Source: Lagopus muta
Taxonomy: Eukaryota; Chordata; Aves; Galliformes; Phasianidae
NCBI RefSeq assembly: GCF_023343835.1
Contig: NC_064438.1
Span: 59,482,578-59,546,577 of the forward strand
Reading direction: 5' to 3'
DNA: 64,000 nt
The notes under the pieces are model-generated. The model had not been told where the DNA came from. It was given only the letters and a program-made list of their open reading frames with translations, and made no database searches. Numbering within the stretch: the stretch's first letter is position 1; the number at the start of each line of letters is the position of its first letter. The position numbers and the translations under genes were made by a program. Below, in pieces: positions 9,805-20,876 of this stretch.

Positions 9805-10912
9805 GTCAGTCTAAGCATACATAGAGTAGACCTGTCCAACAAAACAGGGAATAGACAGTTAAACCCATTCTGTTGGGAAATACTCTGTCCTTCTAAGTAC
9901 CTTTAGAACGTGAGTTTCTTCAATTAATTACTCAACTCATTTGCTTTTCCTGAATGATCCTAAGTTCTTTTCTCAGGCTACATCTGCACTCTGCTCAGTC
10001 CAAGGAGAATCCCTGCCTGCAGATGCAATGACACAGCATGGCTCACAACCACATTTTTCATTGCTTACTCTTATGGTAGCTGCCATCCATGTCCACCCTG
10101 CGTATTCTTAGAGCTCTTCTGGAGTCCATGGGGCAGACTTATGGTTGAACTGAAGGGAATTTTTTCATATTGCTCTAGCTCCAGATGATTATCCCTAGTA
10201 TCATTATATTATAAAAAAAAAAGGCGTTTTGAAGTAGTGTGATATATATTCTGTGCCTCAGAATGTGGCACGTGTGGCATGAGAGAGTTTTGAGGCCACG
10301 AGGACTGCCCAGACAGCGTGAGAACTGTAAGGGCAGAGAGCTATAGGTGATGCAGCGCTGTTTGTGGCACCCGCAGGAAGCGGTAGCTGGAACAAAATAT
10401 GGCCAGAAGAGTGATCAGATTGTGTTTGGTAAGGAACTATTTCATTAGTTGTAGAAGTTTGACAAAATGTATATTCAGGATGATGATCAGCGTGCCAGGT
10501 GCTGGGACCATGCCGAAAGAGAAATGGTGTGAAAACGTCGGTGCAATTTGCAATATATCCCCTTCCACATAGCCCTCAGATCCATGCTGCAACTGCATCC
10601 AAAGCAACCCAGAGCCCTGTGCTTGTTGTACCCGGAGCTATCGGTGCCAGGAGTTGCTGCTGTGTTTGCGAGGACGTTGTGTCAGCAGTGTGCCGTCAGT
10701 GGGGTTGTTTGATGACAATGAAACAGCTGAATGGTGTACCTCAAGACTAAGAAAAAAGATGGTAGTGGTGACTGTGTGTCTAGGTATAGATAGCTTGATA
10801 GAGATCTATAGGACTCCAGTGTGGATTGTACATAGGCCCTGCGCTGCAAGGTACACTGTTGGGAAGCAATGTCCATCTGCCCGAGGGCAGGAAGGCCCTG
10901 CAGAGGGACGGC

Positions 10913-10968
10913 CTGAGGCCAGTCGTACCAGGCTGCACAGCTGAGGCCAGTCGTAGGAGGCTGCACAG
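10913..10968 (+). repeat. 28-bp direct duplication
   Basis: CTGAGGCCAGTCGTACCAGG and the following eight bases (10913-10940) are repeated at 10941-10968 with two mismatches. It lies in the gene-poor stretch before the possible internal promoter. Counterparts are in units 2 to 4 (25648, 40389 and 55130). No function is evident. Confidence 0.9.
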
Positions 10969-11099
10969 GAGCAAGCGCTGGGTCCTGCGCTGTGGTCATG
11001 AAACCGCATGGCAGCTTCTGCAGGATTGGGCTGAGGTAGAATTCCAACCGCCCGCTGATTCTAGAATGTTGGGTGCTGTGTTGGAATCTTCTGGTCCTG

Positions 11100-11320
11100 T
11101 GACATGGTCTTGCCTCCCCACCCTGTTGTCATGGCGGAGCAGCCTGGTGGCCCTTAGTGATGTCACAAGCGGCTGGAATGAGGGGAGGAGCAGTGCGTGC
11201 TGCGTCCCTTCATTGGAGCGCTTGAGCTCTGCGTGAGTAGCTCGCTTGTTGCCCTTGTGCAGCGACTGAGTGCCTTCGTTTTCACCCCTTGTGTCTTGCG
11301 CAGCATCTTGTAGGTAAGCT
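11100..11320 (+). promoter_or_regulatory. Possible internal promoter with CRE-like and CCAAT sites (unit 1)
   Basis: A CRE-like TGATGTCA (11158-11165) lies 47 bases before an inverted CCAAT (ATTGG, 11212-11216). Good donors follow at TGC|GTGAGT (about 11235) and GTAG|GTAAGC (about 11312), either of which could end a short non-coding first exon. A transcript starting here would include only the remnant PX exon and the SH3-RhoGAP exons, and would favour the ATG at 12345. CRE-like sites bound by CREM are common in promoters active in spermatids. That link is inference and no expression data are available here. Confidence 0.3.
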
Positions 11321-11563
11321 GAGACAGGGCGTGGGATAGAGGGATGGGATGTGAGCTGTTGAGAACTGCTGGCTGGTGGAGCTCCTAGCAGCTCATACTG
11401 CTTACTCTTGTCCATCAGACGTAACTTTCAGCCAGTACCTGCATTCCCAAGCGATCCACAAAGATGGCATTTGTCCCATGGTTTTTCCCTTGTCATCTTT
11501 GCTCCATTGTGCAAGCTCACAGACCTGTTCCTTCTCTCTCCTCTACCCGCTCCCTTGGTGCAG

Positions 11564-11649
11564 CTTTCGCTCGTGGAAGAACAGAGCAAAGTGACAAGAA
11601 ACAGCTGCGAGTTCAAGGAATTGTCTACCTTGTTCTGATCTCCTGCCAG
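11564..11649 (+). pseudogene. Remnant first PX-domain exon with a one-base frame change (unit 1)
   Basis: Between a GTGCAG acceptor and a GTACGT donor lie 86 bases that match the ARHGAP32 exon starting LSLSEEQ and ending QIACQ, which is 29 codons or 87 bases in human. The first part reads LSLVEEQSKVT to FKEL in one frame and the end reads VYLVLISCQ in the next, so one base is missing near 11622-11624. The conserved frame then meets a TGA inside the exon. The second frame is open across the whole exon and joins in phase with the exon at 12321, so a transcript entering in that frame could still read through, giving an altered sequence. The following PX core exon (human SWIVKRSYEDF to DRRF) was not found between here and 12321. 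The PX domain is therefore broken. Confidence 0.8.
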
Positions 11650-12320
11650 GTACGTGCCACGCTTTGTCCCCCCACGTGGTTGACCAGCACTGTGTCGCAC
11701 CATGTTTGGTAACACAGCCTCACCCAGCTTTGATGGGACACTGGTCCCGTGTGGGCTTTTTCCCTTCCCCTGCAGCTCCGCCCTCAGAAGGATGCTGTGT
11801 GTGGTGCTGTGACCAGCTGGTCTGAAGGAAACCAATCCCTTAGGCAAAGAGTCCAAGGCCCAGTTTGTGCCGAGCTGCAGAGCGTGACCCAAGGTCACAA
11901 GCACGCACGCTTGGGCTGTGTGAGTGTGCGCGGCAGCTGTAGGGAGCACAGCAGAGATGCAATCAAGGAAATGTCCTTGATGTGCGGGGCTGCAGCAGGT
12001 GCCGGTGGTGAGGCTGCTGGGAGCCGTGGCCGGGGAGCAGATGCACCTGCAGCAATGATTCCTCTCACTGCCCTGCTGCTGCGCTGTCAGAGCACCCTGG
12101 GTGAATGCATCTGCTGCTTTGTGCCAGTCCCCATCTGCTAGCAGAGGGACAGCTGCTTGGTCAAATGCTGCCTAATGGGCTGTCCCATTTGAACGGAGTG
12201 AACAGAGTGGTTGCTTCTAGAGCACCTGCCTGTGCCAGAGGATAGCCAAGGGTAGTTCTCCGGTAGTCTCTCAATACTGTGGTGTGTGAAGAGAGAAAAT
12301 ATGAGCGTGTTTCTCTTCAG
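11650..12320. other. Stretch where the PX core exon is missing (unit 1)
   Basis: In ARHGAP32 the PX core exon (SWIVKRSYEDF, DRRF) follows the first PX exon. No frame here shows these motifs. Only open but unrelated sequence is present. Counterparts are 26385-27055, 41126-41796 and 55867-56537. Confidence 0.6.
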
Positions 12321-15300
12321 TTCCAGCTTGTCGTGCCTGCTGTGATGGGCGTCGCGTGCAGCGAGATCAGCTGTGGGCCTGACATGACACGGATGGAGGT
12401 AGAGTACGGAGCTCTGATTGGTCTTTGTTCCCTGATTTGAGCCAGCAGAGTGAGCTGCAGATGTGCTCTCCCGCTTTTCAAGAGAGAGCGAATCCTTGCG
12501 GCTCTATCAGTGTCACTGAAAAGCTGCCTTAAAGGCTTTCTTTCCTTGCTGCGGGCATGTTCTTAGCCTTGCCGTTCCTTCTTGTGTGCCCATGATAAGG
12601 ACCGAGTGCATTTCCTGCAGCTTTCTCTGCTGACGTGCTCCTCAGCCTGAAATCCTCCTCGTTTGCCCTCAGCTCCTCACCATGGCCTGTGCTCTCTGTT
12701 TCAGGCTGAGAACAACGGGAAGCCCCTGCTGGTCCGTGAAGAGTCATCTCTTAATATCCCAGCTATTGCTGCTGCCCACGTTATTAAGAGATACGTTGCC
12801 CAGGCACCGGGTGAACTCTCCTTGGAGGTAAGCAGTTAAGGGTGTTCCTTGTTGTCCTGTACAGAAGAGTATAACATGTGAAGCTATCAGGAATATTCTC
12901 AGACAGCTTCAGAGTGTTTGGTGAGGTGAAGCCCAGCAGATGCGGTTCCAGATTAGACTTGCACTGGGTTGGATGCAGGGAGGAGTTCAGCCATCTCTAA
13001 ACTATGGCTCTATTTGGCATTGGAATCTTGTGATCAAAGAGCTACTGCCCAGTGTGGTAGCCTGGTCTCTGAGCAATGGCAGAGCAGTGTATGGAGTGTG
13101 CAGACCTGTTCAGGATCAGTTCTGCTGACTTATGCCTGCGGTTTAATTGGAGCTCTCCCTTTGGCAAAGAGCCTGCTGCTTTTGAGAACCATTTCATACT
13201 GAACAGCTGAATTCTGTGTGTTGTGTATTGCAGTGACTCTTCTACCTCCACGTTCGGTTGTACGACTGCAAATGCCTGAAGAGCTGCACTGGTGCAATGG
13301 CTCTCAAGCTTGACGATATTGGGCAGTGCAGAAGAATGCAGTCATTTGAGCTGCGCTTTCCTCCCAGCCGTGCTGAAGCTGGGATTGACGTTGCAATCTC
13401 TTGCAGGTGGGAGACCTCGTGTGCGTCATCGATATGCCGCCTCAGGAGCTGAGCCCCCGCTGGAGAGGCAAGCACGGCTTTCAGGTAGGCACAAGCTTCA
13501 GACGTGAGAGCGCAACTTGGGTCGAGGCAGGAATCTCAGCTTAGAGCTGCCCTGCCTGCACAGCATGGCTCCACATGGAAAATGGTTTCCCTGTGTTGGT
13601 GTCAGGGGACTTTGCCTTTTGCTGTGGGCTTAGGCCAGAGCTGAAAGTTGGTCTTTGTAGGAAACTGCCTCCTCAATTAACTTAGAAAGAAGAGCCCTCA
13701 CAGCATGCATCAGGTCACGGCCACTGAACCGCACCTTTGGAAATGCAGCAGCTAGGACACGTGTTTCAGTGTCTCTGAGCACTTGTGCTTGCACCCATGC
13801 GGAAGGTGAAGTCAGTGTCTTTTAGGAAGTCGCTGCCTGTCAGCCGAGATGAGGCAGGGTAACAGAGCCTCTGTGTGCTTGCTGCTGCTGCTGGCTGCAG
13901 AAGGCTGGGTAGCTCAGAGCTGGAGATGGCAGCTGCATCTCAGTCAGCAAGCAGAAAGTTCATAGGCTGTGCTAACTCAGATCTAGCTGCATCAATCTAT
14001 CATAATATATAGCTTCTGTATGAAGTCTTTCCCTTCGGGCACACTTGATATTTAGGGGTGCATAGCACACTTGTCCTTTCCCCGCTCCATACACAGTTTT
14101 ATGGATATTTGCCTGCCAATTTGGAATAATTATTAATTTTAAGCAGGCCATTTTTTTGTTGGATTGTCTTACGGAGCATCCGGCAGGCACGTTATGAGGA
14201 AAATGTGATGTTTGAACAGTTCAGGCCTGAGAAACGCTGCCTTCAGTATCACACCTCTCTTCTTCTTCTTGTTACAGGTTGGATTTTTCCCTGGTGAGTG
14301 CGTGGAGCTCATTAACGGAAAAATCCCGGAGTCTCTCATCAATTCGGTGCCAAAGCCAGGTACGGATGATCCATTTGATGGTGCAGGGAAGCAAAATGGA
14401 GTCTTTTTTGGGTGTGTTCCATGTTTAATACCTCCCTTATCCTTCCCACGTTATCCTGTGTGCTGATGATCCTTCATGCATAGCACGGGGCGTATGGCTG
14501 GTGTTTGTAGGCAGTGAGAATGAGGGAAGGCAAAGGTAGTTCTCCTGCAAGTCAGTACGAGGCTGAGAACAGCCAGCGTCCCTGGTGGACAGATAGAGGT
14601 CTGGTTGTGCTAGTGCTTCTGTGCTTGATCAGAACGTGGCTTTTCAAGAGGGTCCTTAATGCGCAGGTTGAGCAAGCTAAGCAAGAGGAGTGCATTAAAC
14701 TCCATCAGAACGTGCAGAGATTTGGCCCAGTCCTCCTGTGTTTATGACTGGAGCTGGGGAAATCCTAGAATCCTTGTAGAATGGCTTGGCATGGAAGGGA
14801 GCTCAAGGATCATCAAGCTCCAAGCCCCCTGCCTCAAGCTGGGCTGCCAACCAAGCTCCACATTTAATGTGGGACTGGACCAGGCTGCCCAGGGCCCCAT
14901 CCAGTCTGGCCTTGGACTCCTCCAGGGTTGGGGAAAATCCATTTTGGTACGCACTTGCTCATCATGTTCTTCCCGTTTTGAGGTGCTCTGTAGAATGTGT
15001 TGTGCTCGGCCTCGTCCAACGGAGCCAAACCTGAGATGAACTGGTTTCTTCCTTTTGTTGTGCAGTGCCAAAGAAGCGCGGCAAGCTCCTCACCTTCCTT
15101 CGTTCCGTGGTGAAGGCCCGGCCAAAGCAACGGAAAGAGCGGGAGGTGGAGAAGGAGAGGGTGTTCGGCCGTGACCTGGGAGAGCATCTTCTCCACTCTG
15201 GTCGTGATGGTAAGGGACAGCCCATTCCTGAGAGCCTCCCTGTTTGGGAACCTAAAGCTGAAAGGGAGATGGTATCTAGCAAGGGGCAGGTTGATACCAA

Positions 15301-18300
15301 TGGAGAAACGGGGAATGGGAGTTGACGACTGAAAGATAAAGTGAGTAGGTGATGGCTGCAAGGGAAATGCTCCTAAGGGACAAGCACATTTGTATTTGCT
15401 TAAAGCAAAGCCTGTAAGCCAATCCCCTGGTAGCCTGAAAAGAAAGGAAGCCTTTTGGCCAAAGAGAGTGTCCTGCCTCAGTTTCCCAGCTCCTTCCGGG
15501 CGTGAGATTTTCCACCTCCATTCCCGTGGGAGCTGTGATGGGACTTGCAATGTCTGCGGCTTCCCCGGAATTACTTTCTCCAGGCTGATTCCTAGGTCCT
15601 GGCATTTCTGGAACGCAAGGAACACATCTCTGTCCAGTTTCCTCAGCAGCTCCTGCAGAGGTGTCTCTGACAGCTGTCCCCTTCAAGGAAGAACACAGCA
15701 GTAGCCTGGCTGGGCTTAGTGGATGGGATGTGGCGGGAGCGTAGCCTGAGCCAGGACTTGAATGAGGAGCTCCAGTAACCGCCGGCACGTGTTCTTTAGT
15801 CCCCCAGGTCCTCCAGAGCTGCGCCGAGTTCATCGAGCAGCATGGCGTGGTGCAGGGGATATACCGCCTGTCCGGCGTGGCGTCCAACGTCCAGAGACTG
15901 CGGTAAGAGTGCTGCGACTGACAGACACAGCTGCCAGCAGGGGCACGTGCCCTGTTGCGGGTGTTCAGAGGCCTGTGGGCCATGCCTTAGCACCAAGAGA
16001 AGGTCTCCTTTGGGAACATCCCATCCAGCGCGGCTGACGTGGTGCTGGTGGCCGAGTGGTTGTGTTCTCCTGTACATCAGGAAGCCCTTCCAACTCTTGA
16101 TTGCATTGGGTGTGGCTTTTGACTTGCTTTCCTCTTTCTCAACCGTTTTCGTGTCCTTCTCTGCAGCCAGGAATTTGAGTCTGAGCAGGTTCCTGAGCTA
16201 ACCGTCCGCGACGTTCACAGCGCGAGCTCCCTCTGCAAAATGTACTTCAGGGAGCTCCCGACCCCCCTGCTGACCGACCAGCTGTACGACAAGTTCTCGG
16301 TAAGCACAAGGCAACGCCTTTCCTTTCCCTCTTCCCTGGGCCTCTTGGGAGATGGCTGCAGCAGTGCCCCAGCTCTGAGGCCCTTCTTCTGTTAGCGCCA
16401 CGGGGTTTACTCGCATGTCTTTGCCACATCCTGCATTGTGCTGATGCCACTTCTGGTGGCCCCAGGAGGTGGTTATTTCCATATTCACAATGCTTATGAG
16501 AATTCCTGTGTTGTTTGTTTGTTTGTTTGTTTTTTGCTATTCCCAACTATTTCTGGAACGGGAAGGGAATTAATAGCCAAGGGTACTTGGAGATGAATGC
16601 CCCCTGCGAGGAGCTGAGCTGCCCAACCAGGCTGTAAACCGGCCCGGTGCTTGGACTCCTTGGCCGTGGTGGCACCAGCTGCGTGCCGCTATGTTCGCCA
16701 GTTGCCTCTGGGGAGGCCTAAAATCTTTCTCAGTGCTGACCAGCAGCGCGCTGTGCCCATGGTTCCCGACCCTGCGGCAGGTATCTCGCCTGATTTGTGT
16801 CTCAATCCCTTTCTGCCCTTTTCCAGGATGCTGTTGGTGCCACTACGGAGGAGGAGCGGCTGGTCAGAATGCGGGACGTCATCCAGCAGCTGCCCGCTCC
16901 TCACTACAGGTCAGTGCTGCCCTCAGCCTGCTGAGCTCAGCCCTGCTGCACTTCAGAGGGCAAAGTGCAATTCCAGGCTTTGTCTCACGCGAGCAACGGG
17001 ATGCCTGGGTGTGCTGAAACACTGCATGGGGTTAATTGATGGGGTCAGTTCCTGGGCACGGGGCACGCTTGGTGCAGCTGATGGCTGTGGCTGTGCTGTG
17101 CTGGTGCTGGGTTCTGCAGCGTGGCACTTGGTCAAGTTGGATCTACTTCATCTTCAGCATCAGTAGCACTAATAACAACTAGTGTGAATTGAGGTTTGCT
17201 TTGTGAGTCGCAGCACGGGATGCTGGCTGGTGCTGAACATTTGCCTCTCTTGTTTCCCAGGACCTTGGCGTATCTGATGAGACACTTGGCCTGTCTGGCT
17301 GGGCACTGCTCCACCACAAACATGCATGCGAAGAACTTAGCAATTGTGTGGGCTCCAAACCTCTTAAGGTAAACTTCTTTTTCCGTTTCAACAGAACGCT
17401 TACATCTGTTCTCCAGTAGAATAAAGCAGTCCTCCCTTCTGCACCACATGTGCTCTTCTCCTGTAAAATCTGCAGTGAGTGGCTGACAGCAGAGCAGGAG
17501 CCTGGACTGTTCTCCAACCCCACGTGGGCACAATTTCTAGCTGAGCATTGCTGCTCTCTTGTTTAGATGGGACTGGTGTGTCCTTGATCAGCCAGGAGAA
17601 CTTCTTCAGTGGCATCACTGCCCACTGCGGAAGTCTCCAGAGAACAAATGTGACAGCTTTGGGCTGCAGTAATTCAGACCTGGGGAAGCGATCTTGGCTG
17701 AATGACTTCTAAAACCTGCCTTTTCTACAGATCACAGCAGAGCGAGTCTGCCTGCGCCAGTGGGAGAGCTGCCTGCACGGAACTGCAGACGCAGTCGTCT
17801 GTGGTGGAATTCATCATCGACCACACAGACGTCCTCTTCTGCTCCACATCTGGACCTGACATGGCAGGTGGAGCAGGTGAGTGTCTTCCTCCATTAGCTT
17901 TATCTTGGTCCTGTCACCGTCACTATGATGTCTTGGAAGCAGGTGAAGCTTGGTGAAAGTGTGGCAGCGAAGTTTTCTGAGTTCACCATACCTGCTTTCT
18001 AGGGTTTTTGTTTGCCTGTTTCGATACAGGGAGCTGCTCTTAATTATGACTTCATCCTTTGCCATAGACACATGTCTGAGCACATGGTTATTTTGAGCTG
18101 CTCTTCTTGCAGCGGCTTGGTTAAGCAAGTCTGAGGAAAACACAGCAGCTCCCCCGGACCTGTGATGGCTGTGCTGCCGCTTTCTGATCCTGGCTCTCAC
18201 CTGTGGTTTTCCCTTCCAGGGCACAGTTCTCTCTCAGGGCCCCAGTCTGTGCAGGCGTCTTCTCCTGCTACAGAGCTGCTTAGCCTGGAGGAGGCGCAGG

Positions 18301-19981
18301 CACGGAGGCGAGGCCACAGCAGCTCTCCTGTGGTTGTGACTGAGAGCAGGGACATAGAGGTGGAAGAAGGCCCCGCAGCTGTACGGGGGAAATTCCACAC
18401 AGTCATCGACTTTCCATCTGAAAGGTAAAGAGGACTTTGTTTTCCAGCAGCTATCATCACTGTTTGGGTGGCTTGTGTTTGTTTTGTCCCCACTATTTCT
18501 AGTGCCTAAACTTGTGGAAACTAGATTTAATGAATGGTGCCTGAAGTGTTGCAGTGAATCTCCACTCCACTTTGGACTGTGAGATTGAACTAACATTCAG
18601 TTGCCTGACGGGCTGAGTTTAGCCACACAAGGCTGCCGTTCCTTCCTTGCTGGGCAGGCAGTCACGAGATGCACAAAGCCACGCTGACGTCTACCCTGGA
18701 CTGTGCTGGATGTACCTGGAAACGTTGGGGTTTTCCGGACTTCACGGCCACGTGCCTGAAACCAATTCCTGTTCTCCTGAAAGCAGAGCTGTTGGTCAGA
18801 CCTGCTGGCACGAGAAACTAGACATGGCAGTGAGATGGGCCGATGAGCTGTCAGAGTCAGAGATGCTTTTGACGTTCCTTTATGGCTGTGCAATTCCTCA
18901 GCCAGCAGTTATGCCTGCCAACTCAGTCAAAGCCTTCCTTTAGGCGCTGTCCTGTACAGGTGTGTGGAGCCTGTGGACCTCACGTGCTCTGCATCTTGCT
19001 TGACACAGTTGAGGGGAATTTAGCCAGCAAGACTTCAGGGCTGAGCTGTAGGAATGGAACCATCCCTCCACTGCTTGAAATGGAGTGAGTTTCTAAGCTG
19101 TGTTTCAGCAGGAACCAGGCGGTGCTAGGAACAAGCAACTGTTGGCAAGAGCTCAGTGCAGGTCTTCCCTCACTCTGCTCCACGCACGGCTCACACCATT
19201 CCCTGTTTTCTCTCTCCAGACCAAGTCCGCCCACCATGATAAAGGAATCACCAGCTGGCTGTTGGTGTTCCTGCTTCAGCCTGGGAAAACCATCTTCTGG
19301 GGCCAAACGCCAGCCACAGCGCCGTCCCAGGGAGCCCTCAGAAATAGAAATCGTAGTGCTGGCAGGTAAGGGTGCAAATCCAGCTTTCAACGCCTTGCTT
19401 TTCAGCAACATAGAATTCTTGCTGTCAGTGGGCTTGTATCTACTTCCAGCGTTCCAACCCATACCTGACACCTTTAGTTCACCTGTGATCAAGAACCACT
19501 TTTGTAATTCAGCTTGTGAAAGTTTGGCACTAACCCCTGTGTATCCTTCCTAGATGAACTGAGCCCTTGTCCACCCAGAAGAGCCGGAGCAAGTAGCGAA
19601 GCTGGGCTGTGTGCTTCCCCCAGTGGAGAGCTCTTGGGAAGCACAAATGGCTGCGGTTCACATGACAGCCTTCCATGTAACAACAGTGATGGAGAGAGGG
19701 AGCTCATCCAAGTTCAAGCCCTCATTTCTCCCGGCTCTGCTGAAGATGCTGACCTGAGCCCGCCAGGCACCACAGTCACCAGCCTGGACTGTGACCTGGC
19801 GCCTTTGCAGTGCAGCCCAGCCCAAGCACAGTCCGAGTGCCCCGACAGCAGCACCTCTGTGCAGGAGCAGGTCGGCATCACCGATGAGAAGCCGTGCCTC
19901 TTGGAGGGGGGCTTAGAATCAGGCCCTCAGTCCCAGGCACCGTGCAGCGGATCTGACAGCTCTGAGCCACTCTCTCCGTGA
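12321..19981 (+). CDS. ARHGAP32-like RhoGAP, copy B (all recognised core exons)
   Basis: First copy with all core exons, spanning units 1 and 2. Exons: 12321-12398, 12705-12827, 13407-13484, 14278-14359, 15066-15209, 15800-15902, 16167-16299, 16827-16909, 17261-17368, 17731-17876, 18220-18424, 19220-19365 and 19554-19981. Phases agree across every junction. The first ATG in this frame, at 12345, gives about 610 residues, against roughly 2,090 for human ARHGAP32. Layout by residue: PX-end remnant 1-18 (SCGPDMTRME resembles ARHGAP32 NCGPALTWME), SH3 about 43-99, basic linker 113-143, RhoGAP about 144-336, post-GAP region 337-610. The arginine finger is residue 183, with Lys219 and Asn300 also kept. 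In the SH3 domain the first Trp of the usual WWRG is Arg (13458-13460), so peptide binding is probably weakened or lost. The start is uncertain: transcripts could begin at the N-terminal exons near 8760, but no frame through the remnant PX exon was confirmed. Identity is strong; function of the shortened form is inferred. Confidence 0.92.
13485..14277. other. Intron inside the SH3 coding region (unit 1)
   Basis: A 793-base intron splitting the SH3 domain, with GTAGGC donor and TTACAG acceptor. It holds a short GCTGCTGCTGCTG run near 13880 and an AT-rich part at 13990-14160. Unit 4 has a private CpG transition (57978). No gene or element seen. Confidence 0.8.
14762..14938 (-). mobile_element. 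CR1 fragment, minus strand, unit 2 copy
   Basis: Counterpart of 21-197, inside the intron of gene copy B between 14359 and 15066. Confidence 0.85.
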
Positions 19982-20053
19982 CCTTTCCATCCAAGAGAGG
20001 ACGATTCCCACCTTTACCTGGACCTCTCACGCCCTTCTGTCCTTTCCTTTAAT

Positions 20054-20059
20054 AATAAA
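20054..20059 (+). terminator. Poly(A) signal AATAAA, copy B
   Basis: Counterpart of 5319-5324, 73 bases after the copy B stop. Confidence 0.8.
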
Positions 20060-20410
20060 AGCACACTCGTGCTCACTCAACACCTTGAATGCCTGTGGAG
20101 TCTTCATTCACGAGGACTGGGATGAATGCAACACACAGCAAGGCACCTCAGCTTGCAACGCTGAGGCTGCAGGGTGCATGAAGCAGAGCTCCAGGTTTGT
20201 TCCCGTTTTGTCTGGCTTCGGGATGTCTGCAGCTCCCATTTGGTACGGTAGCAAATAATCTCTAGCATCCTGGATGCTGCTTGTGATAACCCCAAGCTTC
20301 CTGGCGGTGGCTTTGTGATGCCCTTCAGGGCTTTTTGATGCACTGTGATGCCTTGGCTGCTCCCTAACACCTTTCTCCTCCAGCTGCGTCCATTCCTGGC
20401 TCTCAATCTC

Positions 20411-20670
20411 CCAATCTGCAGTTGGCTGAGCCACCACACGTGGGAGCGGTCGTTGGGAGCCGGCTGTTGGAGGCGCGGCAGACCTCGGTGGCAGCCGTTG
20501 CTGTCCTGGCAGCAGTGAGGCGGAAGCTGAGGCACGACGGGAGCGAGTGCTGAGGGCAGCTCTGCCGGAGGTGTGCGGGAGAGCGGTCGCGGGACAGGGA
20601 GAGGAGCCCTGCGCGGCCCCAAGCAAGGGGAGATGGCCGAAAAGGGGAGCACGGGAAGTTCCGCCCGTGG
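20411..20670 (+). promoter_or_regulatory. CpG-rich candidate promoter, unit 2 copy
   Basis: Identical counterpart of 5676-5935, upstream of gene copy C. Confidence 0.5.
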
Positions 20671-20684
20671 GTGAGAAGGGAGGT

Positions 20685-20876
20685 CTTTATGGTGAGGATG
20701 GCGCAGCTCTGGAACAGGCTGCCCAGGGAGGCTGTGGCTTCTCCTTGTCTGGAGATATTCCACAACCGCCTGGACGCCCACCTGCGCAGCCTGCTGTAGG
20801 AGCCTGTTTTGCAGGGGTGTTGGACTCAGTGATCCCTGGAGGTCCTTCCAGGCCCAGTTCTGTGCTTCTGTGATGT
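20685..20876 (+). mobile_element. CR1 fragment, plus strand, unit 2 copy
   Basis: Counterpart of 5950-6141. Confidence 0.85.

Larger units (their letters stand above)
9805..11563. other. Gene-poor stretch, probably intron (unit 1)
   Basis: Lies between the second N-terminal exon and the remnant PX exon. An ARHGAP32 exon encoding the segment around HYENVEFGSIQ is expected here but was not found. A poorly matching SDVTFSQY near 11418-11440 may be a decayed trace. A short A tract lies at 10213-10222 and the 28-bp duplication at 10913-10968. Otherwise nothing recognisable. Counterparts are 24540-26298, 39281-41039 and 54022-55780. Confidence 0.5.
1..14741 (+). repeat. Array unit 1 (14,741 bp)
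   Basis: Reference unit for the coordinates used elsewhere. Private variants relative to the other units: C at 591 (others A) and A at 8616 (others G). It has three GTCAGA hexamers at 4109-4126, C at 4351 and G at 8065. Confidence 0.98.

Noticed and set aside
9977-10190. Long open frame after an AG at 9976 that could extend the second N-terminal exon
   Set aside because: No donor at a sensible place and no similarity to ARHGAP32. It ends in a stop, so it looks like chance.
10377-10431. Possible exon ending in QIVFG, considered as the missing segment before the PX exon
   Set aside because: In the frame demanded by the preceding exon it has a stop, and the similarity to VEFG is only a few residues.
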